Shown one piece after another: positions 56,894 through 64,000 of a DNA stretch of 64,000 nucleotides; positions within the stretch are counted from its first letter, which is position 1; every line of letters begins with the position of its first letter. The stretch is from Thermus thermophilus HB8 (GTDB taxonomy: Bacteria; Deinococcota; Deinococci; Deinococcales; Thermaceae). The stretch is from assembly GCF_000091545.1 (NCBI RefSeq), contig NC_006461.1:1648304-1712303 (forward strand), written 5' to 3'. The position numbers were made by a program, and so were the translations under genes. The notes under the pieces are model-generated. The model was not told where the DNA came from, ran no database searches, and saw only the letters and a program-made list of their open reading frames with translations.

Positions 56894-57943
56894 ATGCGGT
56901 CCGTGCGCTTTCTCGCCGGCTCCTTCCTCGCCCTCTTCCTCGTGGGGGTGATCGTGGCCCTCCCCGGGGCGGCCCTGCCCTACTGGCGGGAGCGGTACGG
57001 GACGGAAGAGGGGGCCTCCCTCTACTTCGCCGCCCTCCTCCTCGGCCTCCTCCTCGGGGTGCGCCTGGGGCAGCAGGAGAGGCGCCACCCCCTCCTTCCC
57101 CTGGCCCTGGGCCTGGTGGGCCTCGCCTTCCTCGGCCTTCCTTTCGCGCCCTCCTACGCCTGGATGGCGCTCCTGGCCTTCCTCCTCGGCCTGGGGGAGG
57201 GGGTGATGAACGTCCACGGGAACAGCCTCGTGGGGGAGCTTTACCCGGAAAGGCGGGTGGAGCTTTTGAACCGGGTCAACGTGGCCTTCGGCCTGGGGGC
57301 GGTCCTCACCCCCTTGGCCTTGGGCTCGCTCCCCTACGCCGCCTTTCTGGCCCTGGCGGGCCTTCTCGCCTTCGTCACAAGCGCCCTCGTCCTCGGGGCG
57401 CCTCCGGCGGAAAAGCCTAAGGAAAGGCCCCGGGGGGCCCTCTGGCCCTTCCTCCTCGCCGTGGGGCTCTACACGGGCCTCGAGGGGGCCCTGGCCACCT
57501 GGAACCGGGTCTGGCTGGAGGCCCTGGGCCACGCCACGGCCCTAGGCGGCCTCCTCCTCACCCTCTACTGGCTCTTCCTCGCCTTGGGCAGGCTCCTCCT
57601 CGCAGGAAGAGTGGCCAAGGACCCCTTGAGGGCCCTCCGGGGGCTTCTCCTCGGGGTGATGGGCCTCCTCCTCTTAAACTTCCTCCCCCAGACCGCCCTC
57701 CTCTTCCCCCTCGCGGGCTTCCTCCTCGGCCCCCTCTTCTCCACCCTCTTCGCCCTGGTCCAGGCCCGCTTCGGCCACCGGGCCCTGGGCGGGCTCATGT
57801 ACGCCGGGGCGGCGGGGAGCACCCTGATCCCCGGGCTTTTCGCCCTCCTGCCCGACCGGGGGATCCCCTTGGGGCTCTTCGCCCTAAGCCTCGCCCTCTA
57901 CCTCCTCCTCCGGGGCGCGGAGCGGGAGGTGGTCCGTGCTTAA
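56894..57943 (+). CDS. Major facilitator superfamily transporter
   Basis: 349 aa, about eleven helices, short for MFS. Helix 5 region GLGEGVMNVHGNSLVGELYPERR and a central basic loop (GAPPAEKPKERPRGALW) fit the sugar or drug MFS type. Substrate unknown. GGGGAG lies 5 bases before the ATG. Overlaps the HAD gene by 8 bases. Confidence 0.85.
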   Translation: MRSVRFLAGSFLALFLVGVIVALPGAALPYWRERYGTEEGASLYFAALLLGLLLGVRLGQQERRHPLLPLALGLVGLAFLGLPFAPSYAWMALLAFLLGLGEGVMNVHGNSLVGELYPERRVELLNRVNVAFGLGAVLTPLALGSLPYAAFLALAGLLAFVTSALVLGAPPAEKPKERPRGALWPFLLAVGLYTGLEGALATWNRVWLEALGHATALGGLLLTLYWLFLALGRLLLAGRVAKDPLRALRGLLLGVMGLLLLNFLPQTALLFPLAGFLLGPLFSTLFALVQARFGHRALGGLMYAGAAGSTLIPGLFALLPDRGIPLGLFALSLALYLLLRGAEREVVRA

Positions 57944-58562
57944 GGCGGTCCTCTTTGACCTGGACGGCACCCTGGCCGACACCGACCCCCTGCACCTCCT
58001 CGCCTGGCGGGAGGTCCTGGCGCCCTACGGCCTCAAGGTGGACCCCGCCTTCTACCGGGAAAGGATCTCGGGGAGGCTGAACCCGGAGATCGTCCGCGAC
58101 CTCCTGGGCCTGGAGGGCAAGGAGGCGGAAAGGCTCATCGCGGCCAAGGAGGCCCGCTTCCGGGCCCTCGCCCAGGGGCTAAGGCCCACCCCGGGGCTTC
58201 CGGAATTTTTGGAGCGAATCAGGGAAAAGGGGCTCCTCTGGGGCGTGGTGACCAACGCCCCCAAGGAAAACGCCCGCCACGTCCTCGAGGCCCTGGGCCT
58301 GAGGCCGCCCCTCCTGGTCCTGGCGGAGGAGGTGGGCCGGGGGAAGCCCGACCCCCTTCCCTACCAACTGGCCCTAAGGCGCCTCGGGGTGGCCCCCGAG
58401 GAAGCCCTGGCCTTTGAGGACTCCCCTTCCGGGGTGAGAAGCGCCGTGGGGGCGGGGATCCCCACCTACGGCCTCCTCACGGGGCATAAGGGGGAGGCTC
58501 TTTTGCAGGCGGGAGCCAAGGGGGTGTTCCGGGACTTCCGGGAAGCCCTAGGCCTCCTTTAG
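57936..58562 (+). CDS. HAD-superfamily phosphatase (beta-phosphoglucomutase-like)
   Basis: 208 aa from GTG. FDLDGTLADTDPLHLLAWREVL (motif I), VVTNAPKENAR (motif II), GKPDPLPYQLALRRLG and FEDSPSGVRSAVGAGI (motifs III/IV) fit subclass I with helical cap. Overlaps the enolase-superfamily gene tail to tail by 15 bases. Confidence 0.9.
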   Translation: MLKAVLFDLDGTLADTDPLHLLAWREVLAPYGLKVDPAFYRERISGRLNPEIVRDLLGLEGKEAERLIAAKEARFRALAQGLRPTPGLPEFLERIREKGLLWGVVTNAPKENARHVLEALGLRPPLLVLAEEVGRGKPDPLPYQLALRRLGVAPEEALAFEDSPSGVRSAVGAGIPTYGLLTGHKGEALLQAGAKGVFRDFREALGLL

Positions 58563-59633
58563 GGCGTACCGGGCGAAGGCCTCCTCGTCAAAGCGGGCCT
58601 CCACCAGGTCCTCCCAGTAGAGCCACCCCTCGCGGAAGGGGGGAAAGGGGAAGAAGCCGCCCTCGGCCTTGAGGTGGAAGGCGAGCTCGCAAGGCTCCGT
58701 CACCCCCTGTTGGAAGGCGAGGAGGGCGGACTGGTAGGCCCCGAAGGCGCTTTGCGCCTGGCTTCCCACCATGGCCTTTTTGCCCCTCTCCCGGGCAAGG
58801 GCGAGCATCTCCAGGGTCCAGGTGACGCCCGTGCGGGCGGGCTTGAGGTTTAGGACGTCAAAGGTGTTGAGCGCAAGCTCCCGCTTGAGGTCCTTCGGGG
58901 TCATGGCCGCGTCGTCGGCGATGAGGGAGAGGATCCCCTTCTCCCTCAAGGCCCGCCTCGCCTCCACCTCCTCCACGGGCAAGGGCTCCTCCACGTAGCG
59001 GAGGCCGAGCTCCTTCCAGGCCAAGAGGTAGCGCTCGGCCTCCTTGGGGGGAAGGGACTCGTTGGCGTCGGCGTAGAGCTCGGCCTCGGGGAAGGCCTCC
59101 TTCAGGCGGAGGATGCGGCGGGTGTCCGCCTCCAGGTCCCGCCCCACCTTCACCTTGAAGACCCGGACCCCCGCCCCAAAGGCCATGCGGGCGTCCTCCA
59201 GGACCTCGTCCTCCTCCCCGAGGCCCAGGATGTAGGCCACCCGCACCCGGTGCTTGGCGGGCTTGAGGACCTGGTAGAGCTCCTCCCCCTCGCTCCTCGC
59301 CCACGCCTCCCAGAGGGCGGTGTCCAGGGCGCCCTTGAGGCCGAAGTTAAAGGGGAAGGCCTCGAGGACCGCCCGGATCCCCTCCTGGTCGTCGGCCTCG
59401 AGGCCCAAAAGCCTCGGCCTCAGGTACTCAAGCCCCGCCCTCACGCTCCCCAGGGTCTCCCCGTAGATGGTGGGGCGGATGGCCACCTCGGCCCGGCCTA
59501 TGGAGCCGTCGGAAAGCTCCACCTCCAAAAGGGCGTGCTCCAGGGCGGCGAGCTCCGAGGACTTCCCCCAGCGCAAGGGGGCCTTCAGGGGGATGCGGAA
59601 GGGGATGAGGCGCAGGTCCCGTACCGTCGGCAT
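58548..59633 (-). CDS. Enolase-superfamily enzyme (dipeptide epimerase / MenC-like)
   Basis: 361 aa. Muconate-lactonizing subgroup: KVKVGRD (KxK base), YADANES, EEPLP, IADDAA (metal ligands) and the second Lys in LNLKPARTG. Could be o-succinylbenzoate synthase, N-acylamino acid racemase or a dipeptide epimerase; no men genes are near. ATG at 59633 is set by TAGAAT 7 bases upstream; an ATG three codons earlier overlaps that box. Confidence 0.85.
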   Translation of the reverse strand: MPTVRDLRLIPFRIPLKAPLRWGKSSELAALEHALLEVELSDGSIGRAEVAIRPTIYGETLGSVRAGLEYLRPRLLGLEADDQEGIRAVLEAFPFNFGLKGALDTALWEAWARSEGEELYQVLKPAKHRVRVAYILGLGEEDEVLEDARMAFGAGVRVFKVKVGRDLEADTRRILRLKEAFPEAELYADANESLPPKEAERYLLAWKELGLRYVEEPLPVEEVEARRALREKGILSLIADDAAMTPKDLKRELALNTFDVLNLKPARTGVTWTLEMLALARERGKKAMVGSQAQSAFGAYQSALLAFQQGVTEPCELAFHLKAEGGFFPFPPFREGWLYWEDLVEARFDEEAFARYALKEA

Positions 59634-59640
59634 AGCCCCC

Positions 59641-59646
59641 ATTCTA
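59641..59646 (-). promoter_or_regulatory. Leaderless -10 box of the enolase-superfamily gene
   Basis: TAGAAT on the minus strand, 7 bases before the ATG at 59633, in the short gap after the P-loop gene. Confidence 0.55.
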
Positions 59647-59650
59647 CGCG

Positions 59651-60364
59651 CTAGCGAAGCCCCTCCTGGAGGAAGCGCCGCACCGCCAGGACCTCCTCCT
59701 CGGGAGAGAGGGCCTCCGTGTCCAGGACCAAGGCCCTGGGGTGGCCCTCGAGGAGGCGTAAAGGCCCCTCGGGATCATAGTTTTTCTTCTCCTCGGCCAC
59801 GATCTTGAGCTTGGCGAGGACCTCCTCGAGGGGAGCAAGGGAAAGGGCCTCGGCGAGCTCCTCCTCCGTGAGGACCCCTTGGGCCAGGGCCTTAAGGCGG
59901 GCCTCCTCCTCAGGGGCGAGGCGCACCCGGTCAAAGGCGTCTTGGCGGGAGAGGAGCCGCTTAAGCCGGGTGGCCTCCCGGGCGTGGAGGAGGACGAAGC
60001 GGGCCCTGGGGAGGTGCTCCAGGGCGTAGGCCACCTCCCCTTCCCCCCTCAGGCCGTCAAAGAGGAGGAGGGGCTTCGGGGGCACGTACCCCCGGGCGAG
60101 GACCTCCGCCACCCCCCCGGGGAACTCCTCCCGGAAGCGCCGGGTGAGGCGGAAGCGCTCCTCCCGGGGGATGGGAGGCTCTGCCCCGTAGCGGGGGAGG
60201 ACGAAGCGGTCCACGAGCTCCCGGCGGTCGGGGAGCCGGGGAAGGCCCAGGGCCTCCACCAGGGTGCTCTTCCCCACCCCGGTGAGGCCCACGAGGACGA
60301 GGAGGGGCGCCTCCCTCGCGGGGACGAGGGAGGGCGCAGGCTCCAGGGAGAAGGCCACCTCCAT
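59651..60364 (-). CDS. P-loop NTPase, possible small kinase
   Basis: 237 aa. Walker A VLVGLTGVGKSTLVEALG at about residue 31, then LPRYGAEPPIPREERFRLTRRFREEFPGGVAEVLA and LLLFDGLRGEGEVAYALE (Walker B-like). The architecture resembles nucleoside or shikimate-type kinases but I cannot name a substrate. Divergent from the outer-membrane-like gene. Confidence 0.75.
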   Translation of the reverse strand: MEVAFSLEPAPSLVPAREAPLLVLVGLTGVGKSTLVEALGLPRLPDRRELVDRFVLPRYGAEPPIPREERFRLTRRFREEFPGGVAEVLARGYVPPKPLLLFDGLRGEGEVAYALEHLPRARFVLLHAREATRLKRLLSRQDAFDRVRLAPEEEARLKALAQGVLTEEELAEALSLAPLEEVLAKLKIVAEEKKNYDPEGPLRLLEGHPRALVLDTEALSPEEEVLAVRRFLQEGLR

Positions 60365-60396
60365 GCCCCCATGCTACCTGGTAGGATAGGAGGGCT
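60365..60396. promoter_or_regulatory. Divergent promoters, P-loop gene / outer-membrane-like gene
   Basis: Minus: TAGCAT (60371-60376), 6 bases before the ATG at 60364. Plus: TAGGAT (60382-60387), followed by AGGAGGG and the ATG at 60397 after 9 bases, so the plus transcript may keep a few leader bases. Confidence 0.45.
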
Positions 60397-60894
60397 ATGA
60401 AGCGGCTTTTCGCCCTTCTCGGCCTCGCCCTAGGCCTCGCCCTGGCCCAGGCCCCCGCCTACCCGGAGAACACCCTGGGCTTGGGCTACGCTCCGGACAG
60501 GGGCTTTTACCTCCAAGGAAGCGCCCTCCTGCCCTTTAGCCCCTTGGGGCTGGACACCGGCCTGGACGCCCAGGTCCTCCTTTCCCAGAGCCCTGAGGCC
60601 TACGCCCTCCTCAAGGCCAACCTCTTCCCCGGGCTTGTGGTGGAGGGCCTCTTCGCCTCGGTGGGCCTGGGCCTGGACCTCCGCTACCCCTTTGGGGCCC
60701 ACCTCGGCCCCCTCGCCAGCCTGGAGCTTCCCGGCGGAGCCCTCTCCTTAGGCCTCGGCCTCGGCTACCAGGCGGGGGCGGGCCTCCATCTGGCCTGGGG
60801 CGCGGGGTTCAGGCTCTACCTGGAGCCCCTGGCCCTCGAGGTTTCCGCCTCGGACCGCTACCCCTTCCTCCTCTCCCTCCTCTACCTCTGGTAG
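60397..60894 (+). CDS. Small secreted beta-rich (outer-membrane-barrel-like) protein
   Basis: 165 aa. Signal peptide MKRLFALLGLALGLALAQ, then alternating Gly/Leu/Tyr strands (TLGLGYAPDRGFYLQGSALLP, SLGLGLGYQAGAGLHLAWGAG) and a C-terminus ending in an aromatic residue (LYLW), as in outer-membrane barrels. No named family. Only 3 bases separate it from the ABC permease. Confidence 0.7.
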   Translation: MKRLFALLGLALGLALAQAPAYPENTLGLGYAPDRGFYLQGSALLPFSPLGLDTGLDAQVLLSQSPEAYALLKANLFPGLVVEGLFASVGLGLDLRYPFGAHLGPLASLELPGGALSLGLGLGYQAGAGLHLAWGAGFRLYLEPLALEVSASDRYPFLLSLLYLW

Positions 60895-60897
60895 CCC

Positions 60898-61743
60898 GTG
60901 CGGAAGAAGCTTCCCCTCCTCCTCTTCTCCCTGCCGGCCCTCCTTCCCCTCCTCCTCTTCGTCCTCTACCCCTTCCTGGAGGTGGTCCGGTTCTCCACCT
61001 GGGACTGGTCGGGGCTTTCCGAGCCCAGGCCCGTGGGGCTCAAGAACTACCAGACCCTCTTCCAGGACCCCGCCTTCTGGAAAAGCCTCCTCGTGACCCT
61101 GGGGTTCATGCTCCTCGCCCTTCCCCCCTTCCTCGCCCTCTCCTTGGTCTTGGCCGTGGTCCTGGACGGCCTCCCCTACGAGCGCCTGGCCAAGAGCCTC
61201 CTCTTCCTGCCGGGCCTCGTCACCCTGGGGGGAGCGACCCTCTCCTGGTACACCCTCTTCACCCCGGAGTACGGGGCCTTAGCCCAGTTCCTCCCCATCC
61301 CCCCCTGGGACCGGGAGGGGTTCTGGGCCCTCCTCATGGTCGTCCTCTTCACCCTGTGGCGCCACCTGGGCTACGGGGTCCTGGTGGCCTCGGCCAGGCT
61401 CAAGGCCATCCCCAAGACCCTCCTGGAGGCCGCCTACGTGGACGGGGCCGGGCCTTTGGAGGCCTTCCGCTACGTGGTCCTGCCCCTGATGCGGCCCGCG
61501 GTGGCCTTCCTCCTGGTGGTGGGGACGATCCTCTCCCTGCAGTCCTACGCCGCCGTCTTCCTCCTCACCCGGGGGGGGCCCTACGGGGCCACGCGGGTCC
61601 TCGGCTACTACCTCTACGAGGCGGGGTTTGAGAACTTCCGCTTGGGGTACGCGGCGGCCATCACCGTGGTCCTCCTCGTCCTCACCCTCCTCTTCGCCTA
61701 CGCCCAGCTCCGCCTCCTCCGTCACGGGGACGGGGAGGCGTAG
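60898..61743 (+). CDS. Sugar-type ABC transporter permease (MalF-like), solitary
   Basis: 281 aa, six helices. EAA motif TLLEAAYVDGAGPLEAFRYVVLPLM at about residue 180 is complete. This type normally works with a second permease (MalG-like), a binding protein and an ATPase, none of which is nearby. GTG start. Overlaps mltG tail to tail by 22 bases. Confidence 0.87.
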   Translation: MRKKLPLLLFSLPALLPLLLFVLYPFLEVVRFSTWDWSGLSEPRPVGLKNYQTLFQDPAFWKSLLVTLGFMLLALPPFLALSLVLAVVLDGLPYERLAKSLLFLPGLVTLGGATLSWYTLFTPEYGALAQFLPIPPWDREGFWALLMVVLFTLWRHLGYGVLVASARLKAIPKTLLEAAYVDGAGPLEAFRYVVLPLMRPAVAFLLVVGTILSLQSYAAVFLLTRGGPYGATRVLGYYLYEAGFENFRLGYAAAITVVLLVLTLLFAYAQLRLLRHGDGEA

Positions 61744-62741
61744 CGGTAGCGGGCGAGGTCCCGGAGGTGGCCCGCAAAGTCCACGTTCAGGTAAAGCCGC
61801 CCCTGGGCGTGGAAGAAGTAGAGGTAGGGGCGGCCCCTTTCGTCCTGGCGCACCGGGTTCAAGACGGCGAGGAGGGCCTTCCGCCCGGGGTTGGCGATGG
61901 GCCCCGGGGGAAGGCCGCCGTAGCGGTAGGTGTTGTAGGGGGAGTCCACCTGGAAGTCCCCCGCCTCCCGGGAAAGCTCCGGGAGCCTCTTCCCCAAGGC
62001 GTAGGCCACCGTGGGGTCGGCCTGGAGGGGCATGCCCCGCTCCAGGCGGTTCAGGAAGACCCCGGCGATATAGGGCATCTCCTCGGCGCTTCCCGCCTCC
62101 TTCTCCACGATGGAGGCCAGGGTGACCCAGGCGTGGACGGAAAGCCCCCGCTCCTCTAGAAGCCTCTGCACCGGGGGGGTGAGCTCCGCCTCAAAGCGGC
62201 GGAGCATGGCCCGCACCACCTCCTCGGGGGTGGCGAGGAGGTCAAAGGTGTAGGTGGCGGGGAAGAGGTAGCCCTCCAGGGTCCGCCCCTCCACGTAGGG
62301 GGGCTTCAGGGCCCCCGGGCGTTCCACGAGCCTGAGGAAGCCCTCCCCGTCAAGCCCCGCCTGGGAGAGCCTCCGGGCGTAGTCCACCGCCCTCTCCCCC
62401 TCGGGGAAGGTGAGGGTGACGCTTAGGGGCTTCACGCCCCCGGTGAGGGCCCGGGCCAGGCGGAAGGCCCCCTCGCCCTTCAGGCGGTAGACCCCGGGGA
62501 CGAGGCGCTTCGCCCGGCCCGAGAAGCGGAGGTAGGCGGAAAAGGCGTGGCCCGAGCGCAGAAGCCCCGCCTCCTCCAAAATCCTCGCCACCTCCGCCCC
62601 CGTGGCCCCCCGGGGAATGCGCACCACGGCCTCCCTTCCCGTGGGGCCGAGAAGCCAGAGGGCGTAGAGGAGGAGGAGGAGGAAGGTGAGGAAGAGGGCC
62701 ACCACCCCACGCCGAAGCCAGTTCCTAGATCCCTCGGGCAA
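61722..62741 (-). CDS. mltG: Endolytic murein transglycosylase MltG
   Basis: 339 aa. One N-terminal membrane helix (about 11-31), LysM-like region, then the YceG/MltG core: [26 protein letters not shown] (catalytic Glu), [11 protein letters not shown] and [16 protein letters not shown]. Cuts nascent glycan strands in the periplasm. Overlaps ruvX by 17 bases; alaS-ruvX-mltG is a widespread order. Confidence 0.95.
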
Positions 62742-63132
62742 GGTAGTCCTCCAGAAGCACCACGGCCGCGAGCTCGTCCAGCTTCCCCTTGTCCCGGCGA
62801 AGCCGCTTGGGGGCGTGCTTGAGGCGTTCCTGGGCGAGCTTGGTGGTGAAGCGCTCGTCCCATAGCTCCACCTCCACCCCCCTGGCCCTCAAGGCCTCCA
62901 CCAGGGGGAGGACCTTCCCCGCCTGGGCGCTCTCCTTGAGGTCGGTGCGCAAGGGGAGGCCCACCACGAGCTTTCCCAAACCCTCCCGCCGCACGAAGTC
63001 CAGGAGGGCCTCCACGTCCTCCTCCAGGGTCTTGCGCACCAGGTACCCCCGGCCCGAGGCCAAGGGGACCCCCTCCTCCCCCACGGCGAGGCCGATCCGG
63101 GCCTCCCCCACGTCAAGCGCGCCCACCCGCAT
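62725..63132 (-). CDS. ruvX: YqgF/RuvX, RNase H-fold nuclease
   Basis: 135 aa. [30 protein letters not shown] and [15 protein letters not shown] give the RNase H-fold acidic residues. Proposed roles: pre-16S rRNA 5' processing or Holliday junction resolution. Overlaps the upstream membrane gene by 20 bases. Confidence 0.95.
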
Positions 63133-63796
63133 AGGCCACGCTCCCGTCCGCGAGAAGGACCCCCAGGTAAAGGAGGCCCACGCCCAAGGCCCTTCCCGCC
63201 TCCTCGAGGCCCGCCACCCCGAAGCGGTTTAGGGCGCTGGTGGAGGCGAGGACCAGGGTGGCGAGGAGGATGAGGGCCGTGCCCCGGGCCCGCAAAGGGT
63301 TTTGGCGCCGGAAGAGGAGGGTGGTATAGAGGGCCACCCCGGCCATGAGGAGGGTGCCGAGGAGGTTAAAGGGGAGGGTCCAGAGCCTGGGCGAGGTGAG
63401 GCCAGGTGGGGGGAAGGCCGCCCCCAGGGGGGCGTAGGGCTCGGGAAGGCGGGCGAAGTCCAGGGGGGCCGAGGCCACCAGGTAAAGGCCCCAAAGGAAG
63501 AGGGGGCTTAGGGCGAGGAGGAGCCCCCGGGCCGCCCTGGGCCTGAGGAGGGCGAGGCTTCCCAGGCCCAGGAAGGTCACCCCGTGCATCGCCCCGGTGA
63601 GGTACCAGAGGCGGTAGAGGAAGGGGCTCCAGCCCCCCTGGAGTCGGGCGAGGAGCTCGGCGGAGACCGCCAGGGCGAAGAAGAGGAGGCCGAGGCTGTA
63701 GAGGGCGTTGTGGAGGGAAGGCCTCCTCCGAAACCGCCCGAAGGTGAGGGCGAAGAGGGCCCAGGAGAGGGCCGTGGCCAAGAGGCCGAGGACCAT
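63113..63796 (-). CDS. Polytopic membrane protein, unknown function
   Basis: 227 aa with about seven hydrophobic segments and a few charged loops ([15 protein letters not shown]). No family recognised. A TAGAAT box whose first three bases are the alaS stop codon lies 6 bases before the ATG, so it may be transcribed separately from alaS. Confidence 0.75.
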
Positions 63797-63802
63797 GCCC
63801 CC

Positions 63803-63808
63803 ATTCTA
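63803..63808 (-). promoter_or_regulatory. Leaderless -10 box overlapping the alaS stop codon
   Basis: TAGAAT on the minus strand; TAG (63806-63808) is the alaS stop, and 6 bases separate the box from the ATG at 63796. Confidence 0.6.
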
Positions 63809-64000
63809 GGGGAGGAGGCCGGGGAGGGCCTCCCGGGCCTTCCTGGGGTCCAGGCCGCCCCCCTGGGCCAGGGCCCCCTTGCCCCCGCCCCGGCCCCCCG
63901 CCTTCTCCGCGAGGGCCCGGAAGAGGGCCCCCGCCTCGAGGCCCATTCCCTGGGCCTTCGGGGAGAGCTTCAGCACCGCCTGCCCCCCCGAAAGCACCAG
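63806..64000 (-). CDS. alaS: Alanyl-tRNA synthetase, C-terminal end
   Basis: The last 64 codons of a frame entering from the right edge. GGRGGGKGALAQGGG is the DHHA1/C-Ala glycine-rich motif that ends AlaS proteins. Only this part is visible. Confidence 0.9.
   Translation of the reverse strand: MVLSGGQAVLKLSPKAQGMGLEAGALFRALAEKAGGRGGGKGALAQGGGLDPRKAREALPGLLP

Overview
The window looks like chromosomal DNA of a Thermus species, almost certainly Thermus thermophilus. G+C is very high, third codon positions are mostly G or C, and the RNA polymerase beta and beta' subunits (1119 and 1524 aa), RecA (340 aa), MutM, RtcB, methylglyoxal synthase and the secretory and ribosomal genes read as the known T. 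thermophilus proteins. The assignment rests on recognition of these proteins, not on a search. Coding density is extreme: most neighbours overlap by 4 to 50 bases and many start codons are GTG.

Layout. 1-5982 (minus): act operon for alternative complex III (actA to actF, cut by the left edge). 6139-7548: secreted PEGA-repeat protein. 7617-10680: M23 endopeptidase, bactofilin, accD and accA. 10809-13535: pyrimidine-nucleoside phosphorylase, a Uma2-type nuclease fold and class II fructose-bisphosphate aldolase. 13654-15887: pilT, panC and a divergent small membrane protein. 15945-20297: rplU-rpmA-obgE-nadD-yqeK-lcp-rsfS operon. 20395-20878: tRNA-Ala, secG, tRNA-Thr. 21012-24977: rtcB, a phosphodiester-glycosidase-like protein and a low-complexity membrane protein. 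24955-28725: small metabolic genes (NifX-like, moaC, ispF, HD, FUN14, mazG, mgsA, Nudix-like). 28736-34106: thiI, amidase, anion permease, acetyltransferase, M28 peptidase. 34043-35071: one insertion sequence with 9-bp target duplications, next to initiator tRNA-fMet. 35252-36975: pterin dehydratase, thioesterase, DCC protein, mutM. 36972-39619: thiamine transport genes under a TPP riboswitch. 39620-41288: hydrolase, small unknown protein, class II aldolase. 41352-49315: rpoC and rpoB. 49505-56854 (minus): ygfZ-cinA-thpR-recA-rny-mreB-fabZ-ylmH. 56894-64000: MFS, HAD, an enolase-superfamily enzyme, P-loop protein, outer-membrane-like protein, lone ABC permease, mltG, ruvX, membrane protein and the 3' end of alaS.

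The main non-coding theme is transcription without a leader. At more than twenty operon heads a TANNNT-type -10 box ends 5-7 bases before the ATG or GTG, so transcription should begin at or next to the start codon. In five divergent pairs the two genes are only 16-32 bases apart and their -10 boxes overlap or nearly touch; at panC one palindromic AGTATACT serves both directions. Stable RNA genes, rplU, rtcB and rpoB instead carry normal -35/-10 promoters. Other regulatory structure includes a TPP riboswitch with a visible anti-sequestor/sequestor switch, a possible attenuator before rtcB, two hairpins in the rpoB leader, and a set of 12-4-12 intergenic hairpins whose stems covary.

I did not find a CRISPR array, prophage, toxin-antitoxin pair or obviously new defence system. 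The best leads are the shared-promoter architecture, the covarying hairpins, the riboswitch mechanism, a hydrolase without its nucleophile, and ABC permeases with no ATPase nearby.
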